Shown here piece after piece: positions 1-5,686 of a stretch of DNA of 10,770 nt. This stretch comes from CAVPGH01 sp046726955 (GTDB taxonomy: Bacteria > Acidobacteriota > Vicinamibacteria > Fen-336). Below the pieces are notes generated by a model. The model was not told where the DNA came from, ran no database searches, and saw only the letters and a program-made list of their open reading frames with translations. Every line of letters starts with the position of its first letter. Positions within the stretch are counted from its first letter, which is position 1. The DNA lies in the NCBI GenBank assembly GCA_046726955.1, contig JBKPBQ010000476.1, positions 1 through 10,770 of the forward strand, written 5' to 3'. The position numbers and the translations under genes were made by a program.

Positions 1-5
1 CCCCT

Positions 6-674
6 ATGCTGCCGTGGCAGATGAGTCTGGGTGCCGTTCTGATCGTGGCAGTTCTTGGTTTGTGGGCCTCAGCTCTCGGCGTCGGAGGCCTCATTCAAGT
101 GCGTCGGGCCCGCTCCGGCATGCTGCCTGCTATCTTCGGAATCATCATCGGGCTCGGGTTGGCTGGCATCATGGGTTGGGGCACAGCCTCAGGCTACTTC
201 CGGGGCCGACAGGAGCCCGTCCAAGCGGCTCCCCGGGCCGACCTTGTGGACTTCGGCTTCAGTGTGGCACCACCACACGGCTGGGAGGCAGTCGATCCGA
301 AGAAGATGAACCCCAATGCGCGGCTGGCCTACGTCAGGCTGAAGCCGACGATGGCGCTGGTCATCATGGCGGAGAATGCTGCGTCGGGACAGTCGTTCGA
401 GGTTCCCGAGGTTGTCGACTACGTTCGTTCGAGCCTCGGCACCGGAGACTCATCAGCACTGCGACAGGAGCAGCTCTCGGTGGCTGGGCGCAATGGTGTC
501 CTGCTCGGAATCGACGCGGCCGGTCCTCGTCAGGAGTTCAACTACTCGGTGTGGCTGTCAGCCAGTGGCAGTCAGGCGATCATCGCGATGGTCTCGGCGA
601 AATCCGCAGAAGCAACACCCGCCGAGGTGGCTGCCGAGGCGAGCGGGGTCTTCGGGACAATCAAGTTTCAGTGA
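6..674 (+). CDS. Membrane-anchored PsbP/DcrB-like protein, possibly 5'-partial
   Basis: Two hydrophobic helices at about residues 7-32 and 39-61, separated by a short basic QVRRARSG loop, resemble the small two-helix DUF4190-type anchor. After a linker, residues 77-222 form a soluble alpha/beta domain that opens with DFGFSVAPPHGWEAVDPKK and ends with a short VFGTIKFQ strand. This order of strand, 'P-x-GW' turn, long helix and antiparallel strands is the pattern of PsbP/DcrB-type domains, usually found in small envelope proteins of unknown role. The domain should sit outside the cytoplasm or at the membrane. The ATG lies six bases from the window edge, the frame is open to the edge and no ribosome binding site can be seen, so the true start may be upstream. 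The stop is followed by an attC-like inverted repeat, which makes this the first gene of the proposed cassette run. It shares its fold class with the gene at 1888-2361. Function is unknown. Confidence 0.75.
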   Translation: MLPWQMSLGAVLIVAVLGLWASALGVGGLIQVRRARSGMLPAIFGIIIGLGLAGIMGWGTASGYFRGRQEPVQAAPRADLVDFGFSVAPPHGWEAVDPKKMNPNARLAYVRLKPTMALVIMAENAASGQSFEVPEVVDYVRSSLGTGDSSALRQEQLSVAGRNGVLLGIDAAGPRQEFNYSVWLSASGSQAIIAMVSAKSAEATPAEVAAEASGVFGTIKFQ

Positions 675-685
675 TCCACGACGGC

Positions 686-760
686 GCCCAACGATAGGTA
701 TGAACCCGACGAAGCCGGCGCAAGCGATGGGGGCTTCGCGGGTTATCCTCAGTGTTTGGC
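686..760 (+). mobile_element. attC-like recombination site A
   Basis: This imperfect inverted repeat starts 11 bases after a stop codon. The inner stem pairs 703-708 (AACCCG) with 739-744 (CGGGTT) and 710-716 (CGAAGCC) with 732-738 (GGCTTCG), leaving A709 unpaired. A single extrahelical base in the left inner box is a hallmark of integron attC sites. The outer boxes GCCCAAC (686-692) and GTTTGGC (754-760) pair with one mismatch, and 685/761 extend them. The left box fits the RYYYAAC consensus; the right box departs from GTTRRRY at one position. Spacers of 9-10 bases between boxes are long for a classical attC. An alternative is a plain terminator-like hairpin, but there is no U-tract. Confidence 0.5.
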
Positions 761-873
761 GGACGTAGCCCCGCGGATGGAGCACGCAGTGACAGGTGTC
801 CTGCTCCGAGCCAGCTTTACGGCGTAATGTTAGTCTTCGATGCGGAATCGTCCGCCCATAGCCAGGAGTGCCG

Positions 874-1074
874 ATGCCGAAGGACAAGGACGAAGCCAGG
901 GCCGAAGGCTTCAAGCGCGGCCTCGCCGGGAAACGCGATCCAGCGGGACTGACGCAGGGATGGACCGACGACAAGGTGTCGGGTGTCGCGCGAAGCGAGG
1001 GTTGGGTGGCCGGCAAGAGGAAACGGGCTCAGATCGCGGCAGAGACTGCTAGGAAGGCTAAAGCCGGGAAGTAG
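874..1074 (+). CDS. Small basic protein resembling ribosome modulation factor
   Basis: This 66-aa basic protein starts at ATG 874. AGGAG at 863-867 sits six bases upstream; an in-frame GTG at 868 is too close to that site. The sequence contains EGFKRGLAGKRDP, then about 15 residues later ARSEGWVAGKRKRA. The spacing and chemistry resemble ribosome modulation factor, which has the pattern RGYxAGxAG followed by a Trp/Gly/Arg block (QWLGGWREA in E. coli). RMF binds 16S rRNA and dimerises ribosomes in stationary phase. The related CrpP-like family occurs on mobile elements. The two Gly-rich blocks also resemble each other, so an internal duplication is possible. The 3' end is a Lys/Ala-rich tail. 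The gene lies alone between attC-like sites A and B, as a single-gene cassette would. The resemblance is by motif only, and any small nucleic-acid-binding protein remains possible. Confidence 0.6.
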   Translation: MPKDKDEARAEGFKRGLAGKRDPAGLTQGWTDDKVSGVARSEGWVAGKRKRAQIAAETARKAKAGK

Positions 1075-1111
1075 CGCGCTACGGCCGCAGGTGTGAGCAT
1101 CATCGTTTCGC

Positions 1112-1191
1112 CGCCGAACAATGGAGCTGAGAAGTCCGCGCCCGGCCAACTCGGAGGCGCGGCCTTCGTAGCTCATCCGCAGTGTTCTGCG
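1112..1191 (+). mobile_element. attC-like recombination site B
   Basis: This 80-base imperfect palindrome begins 38 bases after the preceding stop. Outer boxes CGCCGAAC (1112-1119) and GTTCTGCG (1184-1191) pair at 7 of 8 positions. The inner stem pairs AGCT 1125-1128 with 1170-1173, GAAG 1131-1134 with CTTC 1164-1167, and CCGCGCC 1136-1142 with GGCGCGG 1156-1162. Mismatches lie at 1129-1130/1168-1169 and 1135/1163, and extra bases occur near 1174-1176. The loop is 1143-1155. The layout (AAC-ending left box, AATGGAGCTGA inner box, GTT-starting right box) matches attC organisation and is the most complete example in the window. The next gene starts 20 bases downstream. Confidence 0.55.
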
Positions 1192-1210
1192 AACAGCAAG
1201 AGGGGGCCGA

Positions 1211-1831
1211 ATGAAGGCGTCGGGGGCGGCAGCCTTCGTACTGGCGGTTGCTTCGGGAGCATGTCGCTACTCTGATGTCGGAGTGGGCAAGGCCGAGGAC
1301 ATGACCCCCGAACAGGCCCTGGCCTATGAAGAAGACCAGACCGGCGGCGTCTTGTCCTCACCCCTTGAAGAACACGTCGGTACTGGCCGTGCTGTCCAGC
1401 CAGACCGCATGGTGACGGCAGACTTGGCCTTCAGCAAAGCCGATGGCAGTCCGGCTGGTAGCGGCCGCGTTCGCTTTCTCCACTCGGCCGGCACTGCACC
1501 GGGCACCTACACCTTCGGCTACGTTTCGCCAGCTCTGGTCGGAGCGATGGCGGGAATGCGGGAGGGCGGGAGTCGTCGGGTTCAGGTCACGGACTCCAGC
1601 TGTCTCGATACCAGTTCCGTCCAGCAGGGTTACCAAACGCAGAACTGCAATGCTCTTGGCAATACGTACGAAGCCGCGCCGAGCGGGAGCATCTTTTATC
1701 CACGCGGGACGCCACTCCTTGTGAGCATCTCGATTCTCCGCGTATGCCGGCCTACGATCATTCAAGAGGACTTGCCAGATCTCATAGGCGGTGGTCCGGG
1801 CCGGAAGCTTCGGGAGGTGTCTTGTCGCTAA
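1211..1831 (+). CDS. Exported degenerate FKBP-like protein
   Basis: The product has 206 residues. ATG 1211 follows AGGGGG at 1201-1206. The N-terminus MKASGAAAFVLAVASGAC is a short signal peptide; Cys18 could be a lipidation site, but the -3 residue is Ser, so the lipobox is weak. Residues 65-178 read like an FKBP-type peptidyl-prolyl isomerase domain: a first strand MVTADLAFSKADGSP (67-81), then YTFGYVSPALVGAMAGMREGGSRRVQV (100-126, corresponding to the 'vI.G...gl.gMk.Gekr' segment), and a final strand block FYPRGTPLLVSISILRV (162-178, like 'IPPNATLIFEVELL'). Aromatic active-site residues are not convincingly kept, so catalytic activity is doubtful. Four extra Cys (131, 146, 179, 205) could form disulfides in the periplasm. 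The gene lies between attC-like site B and the repeat at 1851. Confidence is good for an exported FKBP-like fold and low for enzyme activity. Confidence 0.7.
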   Translation: MKASGAAAFVLAVASGACRYSDVGVGKAEDMTPEQALAYEEDQTGGVLSSPLEEHVGTGRAVQPDRMVTADLAFSKADGSPAGSGRVRFLHSAGTAPGTYTFGYVSPALVGAMAGMREGGSRRVQVTDSSCLDTSSVQQGYQTQNCNALGNTYEAAPSGSIFYPRGTPLLVSISILRVCRPTIIQEDLPDLIGGGPGRKLREVSCR

Positions 1832-1850
1832 CGATCACAACAAGAATGAA

Positions 1851-1910
1851 CCGCAGAACAACCGGATGAAGCTGACGCGCGGCGAAGGTGGTGAGTAATT
1901 GGTTCGGCGG
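1851..1910 (+). repeat. attC-like site C (left half of direct-repeat pair C/D)
   Basis: The left half, 1851-1876, matches 2375-2400 at 24 of 26 bases (differences only at 1863-1864); both copies lie just after a stop codon. It has the outer box CCGCAGAAC (1851-1859) and inner box ATGAAGCTGAC (1866-1876). A candidate right outer box, GTTCGGCGG at 1902-1910, pairs with CCGCAGAAC at 8 of 9 positions. No matching right inner arm such as GCTTCAT is visible, so the site may be shortened or the right box fortuitous. The bases just upstream (1830-1850, AACGAT...ATGAACCG) resemble the left half of site A and may be the relic of another site. The next open frame begins inside this element. Confidence 0.5.
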
Positions 1911-2361
1911 ACGGGATACCAGGTACTCGGACGAGGACCTCGCTCTCACTCTTCCGGGCAAATGGACTGAAGCGCACGAGCGCACGCATCTGGCGTTCGA
2001 GAGAGCGGAGGAGCGAGATCAAGTGACTCTTGTGGCGAATCGCGCAAAGCACCCTCTCGACACGCCTACGCTATTCTTGGCCGTCTTGGATCTCGTCCGC
2101 CTACGTCAGGAGGCATTCCGAAGTTTGTCCGGTGCGCACATCACCTTCAGTGACCTGGAGACTCAGCAGGCGGACGGCAGAGTGGACGTCACGTTCATGG
2201 TTGCCGATCCAAGTCAGCCACTCCAGGCACGCGTTACGGTGTTGGGTCGGCCGGGTAGAGTCGTGTCCATCACGTACAGCAGGTATTTGGCAGCAGAGCC
2301 GCCGAGTGACTTCATGGCGCGCAGTAACGCTATCGTGTCGCGGTTGACAGTGCGGTCATGA
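1888..2361 (+). CDS. PsbP/DcrB-like protein lacking a signal peptide
   Basis: The longest reading is 157 aa from GTG 1888 (GTG 1891 also possible). An in-frame stop lies at 1873-1875, no ATG exists near the start, and neither GTG has a well-spaced ribosome binding site, so the start is uncertain. The body opens with YSDEDLALTLPGKWTEA, has a long helix around residues 60-80 (DTPTLFLAVLDLVRLRQEAF), then alternating strands (VDVTFMVADP, ARVTVLGRPGRVVSITYSRY) and a closing helix and strand (MARSNAIVSRLTVRS). This is the PsbP/DcrB (DUF1795-type) pattern seen in secretion-associated lipoproteins and in Eag chaperones of type VI effectors; no such partner gene is nearby. There is no signal peptide, unlike most envelope members. 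Either it acts in the cytoplasm or the 5' end was lost where the frame meets attC-like site C. It may be a truncated gene. Confidence 0.6.
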   Translation: MVSNWFGGRDTRYSDEDLALTLPGKWTEAHERTHLAFERAEERDQVTLVANRAKHPLDTPTLFLAVLDLVRLRQEAFRSLSGAHITFSDLETQQADGRVDVTFMVADPSQPLQARVTVLGRPGRVVSITYSRYLAAEPPSDFMARSNAIVSRLTVRS

Positions 2362-2374
2362 CATCGGCGCAGCG

Positions 2375-2440
2375 CCGCAGAACAACGAGATGAAGCTGAC
2401 CAGGGAACCTCCCTCGAAAAGGTAGACGCTTCCGGTTAAC
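2375..2440 (+). repeat. attC-like site D (second copy of repeat pair C/D)
   Basis: It begins 13 bases after a stop codon and carries the box CCGCAGAAC (2375-2383) and ATGAAGCTGAC (2390-2400), nearly identical to the element at 1851. It folds better than copy C: GAAGC 2392-2396 pairs with GCTTC 2428-2432, ACC 2399-2401 with GGT 2421-2423, and AGGGA 2402-2406 with TCCCT 2410-2414. Unpaired bases lie at 2397-2398 and 2424-2427. The candidate right outer box GGTTAAC (2434-2440) keeps only the GTT core needed to pair with the left AAC. It is the last attC-like element I can find going right. Confidence 0.45.
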
Positions 2441-2484
2441 AACCAGGAGTGGTGTGGGGCGCGACAGCGCGTCAAGGGTCAAAG

Positions 2485-3186
2485 ATGAGCCGGAGTAGGG
2501 ACCGCTCGGTGCGTCGTTGGGTGATGATTGGAACAGTCGCTGCTACCTCCGTAACGGCCATATCGCCCGGATGCACGCAACCAAGGTCCGAGGCCGGCCC
2601 CGCGCCGAGTGCAGAAGCCTGTATTGCGGACTTGATCAGCGATCTGCGTCTCCTGACGGTCTCCTCCTCCTGCGCAGCGGACGACTCGGTGTGCAGCGCC
2701 AAGTGCGTCGCCGGGGACGCCGCCTCTTGCCTCGCGATGGCGTACGCTGCAGAAAAGGACTCCGGCACCGGAGAAGAGGCCGTGCGCCTCTACCACCGCG
2801 CCTGCCTTCTCGGCTCGGCGAGTGCCTGTACGAACTACGCCGCCGGGATCTGGGCGGGAGAACATTCAGACGATCAGCTTGCTTGTGCCCGGCGGACGTT
2901 CGAGAAGGCTTGCGCGGCCAAAGAGCCGTTCGCATGCGGAATGGTTGGACGGCTGATGCTCGAATCGACGACTCCGCCTGCTTTCGCGGAAGGACGCCGC
3001 TACCTGGAGGCCGCGTGCGATCGAGTGAGCGGATTTCCTTGCCGAGTTCTGGCCAAACATCTCGAATCGGGAAAGCTTGGTGACTACCCGCCGGAACTCA
3101 TACGTACCCTGCTCACTCGAGCCTGCGAAGGTGGTGATCCGGATGCCTGCGGCGAACCCAAGACTGCGTCGGAAACATTTCATTGA
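2485..3186 (+). CDS. Cysteine-rich Sel1-like repeat protein, likely exported
   Basis: The product has 233 residues. ATG 2485 follows AAGGG at 2474-2478 with six bases between; GTG starts at 2449/2452 are also in frame but would add 11-12 residues ahead of the basic RDRSVRRW signal-peptide start. The signal peptide ends near AISPGC (Cys30), a weak lipobox. The mature part has five CX7C motifs: Cys74-82, 107-115, 143-151, 178-186 and 214-222, spaced 33-36 residues apart, in segments such as ACLLGSASAC and ACEGGDPDAC. This is the pattern of Sel1-like repeats stapled by disulfides, as in Helicobacter cysteine-rich (Hcp) proteins; such alpha-solenoids act as extracytoplasmic binding scaffolds. The partner is unknown. 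The stop TGA lies 41 bases before the next gene, which has its own ribosome binding site, so the two are probably cotranscribed. Confidence 0.75.
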   Translation: MSRSRDRSVRRWVMIGTVAATSVTAISPGCTQPRSEAGPAPSAEACIADLISDLRLLTVSSSCAADDSVCSAKCVAGDAASCLAMAYAAEKDSGTGEEAVRLYHRACLLGSASACTNYAAGIWAGEHSDDQLACARRTFEKACAAKEPFACGMVGRLMLESTTPPAFAEGRRYLEAACDRVSGFPCRVLAKHLESGKLGDYPPELIRTLLTRACEGGDPDACGEPKTASETFH

Positions 3187-3227
3187 AGTACCGACGATTG
3201 AACGCGAGCCAGCGAGGGAATGAAGCA

Positions 3228-3752
3228 ATGGAAGACAGGCGCCTGAGAGTGGTTGCGTCGTGCGGGCTGGCAGTGGGTGGAATCCTCGGGATGGCGGGAT
3301 CCTTCGCACCGTCGCCCTCCCTGCGAGGCCTCGCGTGGGGTATCGACGGCGTCGGCCTCGTCATGGCCTCCGCGTTGTTGACGATCGGGTTCTATCGCAG
3401 GGGGCAGGACTTCGTCGCTTCCGGGTTTCTCGTGTTTGCGGTTGGCCAAGGGCTCATTCTTTCGAGTGCGGCCATGGAGCTGGCCGCGAGCACACCCTCC
3501 TTCGGAGCAGGGATCAGCCTGTGGGCCCTGGCCCTCGTCCTGATCGGCGTCGCTCCCGTCTTCCCGTTCGCGATCCGGGCCATCGGATTGCTTGCTGCGC
3601 TCTTGTTCGCCGCGACCGCGCTACAGATCTTCGCCGGCGCGCCGATCACGCCCATGACGTCCCCGCTGCCTTTCGGTGCGTACCCGGTCCTGGTAGCGAC
3701 GCTGGGCGGGTGGATCTGGACTCTCCTGAAACCAAACGATAACTCCCGCTAG
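3228..3752 (+). CDS. Six-helix integral membrane protein of unknown function
   Basis: The product has 174 residues from ATG 3228, preceded by GAGGGA at 3214-3219 with eight bases between. A TTG at 3183 that overlaps the previous gene is also in frame, but it adds a polar 15-residue stretch and has no ribosome binding site. Hydrophobic segments lie at about 8-28, 34-56, 61-83, 92-112, 116-137 and 148-167, giving six probable transmembrane helices with both ends short; the Arg-rich N-terminus (MEDRRLR) suggests it is cytoplasmic. No catalytic motif, cofactor motif or transporter signature stands out. It looks like an uncharacterised family of small bacterial membrane proteins with a GLAVGG..G.AGSFAP start and a LPFGAYP loop before the last helix. 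It closely follows the Sel1-repeat gene. No attC-like element or obvious terminator follows its stop, and base composition rises sharply in GC beyond it. Confidence 0.7.
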   Translation: MEDRRLRVVASCGLAVGGILGMAGSFAPSPSLRGLAWGIDGVGLVMASALLTIGFYRRGQDFVASGFLVFAVGQGLILSSAAMELAASTPSFGAGISLWALALVLIGVAPVFPFAIRAIGLLAALLFAATALQIFAGAPITPMTSPLPFGAYPVLVATLGGWIWTLLKPNDNSR

Positions 3753-3801
3753 ACTGAAGATGTTGGAGCCGTCGGGGGGCGGCCCGCGCCTGGAGGCTCA
3801 G

Positions 3802-5631
3802 ATGAAGCCGCTCCCGACCCGCCGCCCCGTCGAGGCGTCGTTTCCGCTGATTGTTCTCATCGCCCTGTCGCTTCTCCCGAGCTGCGGGGGATCCAACAGC
3901 AGCTCGTCGAGTCCCTCCCCCTCCCCGAGCGCACCGGTCACCGCCAGCCCCTGCTCGGCGGCCCTCGCCGCGTCGGCCGACGCGACCGTCTCCGTGCGCT
4001 CGCTCGCTCCGGGAAAGGCGCACGGAGGCCTCGGGCCCGACAAGCGCGACCCGCGCGATTTCCTGTTCGGCCACCGGGCCGCGCCCCAGGGAGCGCGGGC
4101 CCAGTCGACCGACGTCGGCGCCACCGCGTCCGCCGACGTCGGCGACATCGCGGTGCTCCAGGACGACGGCCGGCTGATCGTCAGCCCCAACCTCTTCAAC
4201 CTCGCGGGGCAGGGGATCCGCTTCCAGCCGAACGGCCGGAGCGGCTACGACGTGGCGCGCACCGACGCGACCTTCCGCGGCGACCTGGGGACGCGGCTCC
4301 GCCTCGGTGACGACGACACGTTCGCGGTGACCACGACGTTCTCGTTCCCGTTCTTCGGCCAGGGCCAGACCGCGGCCTTCGTGAACTCCGACGGGAACGT
4401 GACCTTCGGGAAGAGCGACACCGCCCAGGACGAGCGCGGGCTCGGCCGCCTCCTCGCCGGCCCGCCGCGCGTGGCGCCCTTCTTTGCCGACCTCGACCCC
4501 TCCAAGGGTGGCGGGATCTTCGTGGCCAACGGCTCCGATGTGCTGACCGTGACCTGGTGCGCCGTCCCGGGCTTCGACTCCACGTCCACCGTGACCGCGC
4601 AGACGAGCCTCCTGGCCGACGGCTCGGTAGAGGTGAAGTTCGGGAGCGTCTCTCTGGGCGACGCGATCGTGGCCGTCTCCCCCGGCGCGACGAGCGGGTT
4701 CGCCTCCGTGGACCTCGCGGGCGCGGGACCGACGAGCGGCGGAACGGCCGCGGTGGGCGAGCGCTTCGCCGCCTCCGCCGACATCGACGTCGTGGCCGCA
4801 TCCCAGCTCTTCTACCAGAGCCACGCCGACTCCTACGACCAGCTCGTCTTCTGGACGGACACCGGCGTCGTCACCCGCGACACCTTCGCCTACGAGAGCA
4901 CGTTCTCGAACTCGATCAAGGGGCTCGGCTCCGACACGTTCGACGACTCGAGCGAGCTCGGCAGCGGCGGGCAGCTGTCGAGTGTCCTCGTGATGGACCG
5001 CATCACGAAGTACCCCGCGGATCCCACCGCCCTGGTGCCGGGTGTGGGCGAGAACACGACGCTTGCCCTGCTCGGCCACGAGACGGGCCACCGGTGGCTG
5101 GCGACACTCCGCTTCCGCGACGCCACGGGCGCCTCGTCCGACCGACTGCTCGGCCGCGATCTCGTCCACTGGAGCTTCTTCCTCGACTCCGACGCCTCCT
5201 TCATGGAAGGCAACGACATCCAGGACCAGGGGGGCGGCTCGTTCCGGACGGTGGGGGCAGACTTGCGCTACTCCGCGCTCGACCTCTATGCAATGGGACT
5301 CGTCGACGCGAGCGAGGTCCCGCCCTTCTTCTTCGTCGACAACCCGCGGGCGAGCCAGACGCGCGAGAGCGCGCCCCAGAGCGGCGTCACCTTCCAGGGG
5401 ACGCGGCACGACGTGACGATCGCGGACGTGATCGCCGCCGTCGGCCCCCGCGATCCCTCCGCGAGCAGCTCGCCTCGCCTCTTCAGACAGGCTTTCGTCT
5501 ACATCGTGAGCGCCGGCCGCTCCGCGGACCAGACGTCGCTCGACAAGCTCGATCGCATCCGCGCCGCCTGGGAGCCCTACTTCGCGAGCGCGACCGGCGG
5601 ACGCATGAGCATCGACACTCGCCTGCACTGA
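3802..5631 (+). CDS. Lipoprotein with nidogen-like domain and HETGH metalloprotease domain
   Basis: The product has 609 residues. ATG 3802 follows GGAGG at 3792-3796; an in-frame ATG at 3760 has no such site. The signal peptide ends in a good lipobox, LLPSC (Cys28), followed by a Ser/Pro linker typical of surface lipoproteins. Residues about 175-300 match a nidogen-like (NIDO) pattern: FSFPFFGQGQTAAFVNSDG, FG, VAPFFADLDP, KGGGIFV, LTVTWCAVPGF and a 'LLADGSVEVKFG' strand. The C-terminal half holds LLGHETGHRWLA with HETGH at 426-430, a gluzincin/metzincin-type zinc motif (His426, Glu427, His430). A third ligand could be His456 (DLVHWSFF) or Glu469 (FMEGND). The conserved-looking YSALDLYAMGL follows at about 494. 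The likely role is a cell-surface or released zinc protease acting on extracellular protein; the substrate is unknown. The next gene starts 55 bases on, so cotranscription is possible. Confidence 0.75.
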   Translation: MKPLPTRRPVEASFPLIVLIALSLLPSCGGSNSSSSSPSPSPSAPVTASPCSAALAASADATVSVRSLAPGKAHGGLGPDKRDPRDFLFGHRAAPQGARAQSTDVGATASADVGDIAVLQDDGRLIVSPNLFNLAGQGIRFQPNGRSGYDVARTDATFRGDLGTRLRLGDDDTFAVTTTFSFPFFGQGQTAAFVNSDGNVTFGKSDTAQDERGLGRLLAGPPRVAPFFADLDPSKGGGIFVANGSDVLTVTWCAVPGFDSTSTVTAQTSLLADGSVEVKFGSVSLGDAIVAVSPGATSGFASVDLAGAGPTSGGTAAVGERFAASADIDVVAASQLFYQSHADSYDQLVFWTDTGVVTRDTFAYESTFSNSIKGLGSDTFDDSSELGSGGQLSSVLVMDRITKYPADPTALVPGVGENTTLALLGHETGHRWLATLRFRDATGASSDRLLGRDLVHWSFFLDSDASFMEGNDIQDQGGGSFRTVGADLRYSALDLYAMGLVDASEVPPFFFVDNPRASQTRESAPQSGVTFQGTRHDVTIADVIAAVGPRDPSASSSPRLFRQAFVYIVSAGRSADQTSLDKLDRIRAAWEPYFASATGGRMSIDTRLH

Positions 5632-5686
5632 CGGGCCCTCGGCGTAAGCTACGGAAAGGTCCGGGCGGGGGCCCCAGGAGCGCACA

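Larger units (their letters stand above)
683..2440 (+). mobile_element. Putative integron gene-cassette array segment (CALIN-like)
   Basis: Four attC-like elements (A 686, B 1112, C 1851, D 2375) each follow a single small + strand gene, at intervals of about 430, 740 and 525 bases, the size range of gene cassettes. They share the order 'AAC-ending box, ATGAA(G/C)C(T/C)GAC-like box, imperfect stem, GTT-starting box'. No tyrosine recombinase of the integron type and no attI site is in the window, so this would be the distal part of an array or an array without integrase. The right boundary is unclear; the genes at 2485-3752 have no attC-like element after them. Confidence 0.45.

Noticed and set aside
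779..807. A short inverted repeat GGAGCA...TGCTCC upstream of the small RMF-like gene.
   Set aside because: Six base pairs around a 17-base loop is too weak to call an operator, riboswitch or terminator; no further support.
558..1016. A 152-codon - strand frame across attC-like site A and the small RMF-like gene.
   Set aside because: No ribosome binding site or recognisable motif, and it crosses the inverted repeat; the + strand gene at 874 has a well-spaced AGGAG.
683..2440. CRISPR array as an explanation of the repeats.
   Set aside because: Only a few copies, imperfect, spaced by hundreds of bases with genes between, and no cas genes.
5632..5686. Possible terminator in the GGGCCC-rich gap after the metalloprotease gene.
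   Set aside because: Two GGGCCC palindromes can pair in several ways, but there is no stable unique stem or U-tract.
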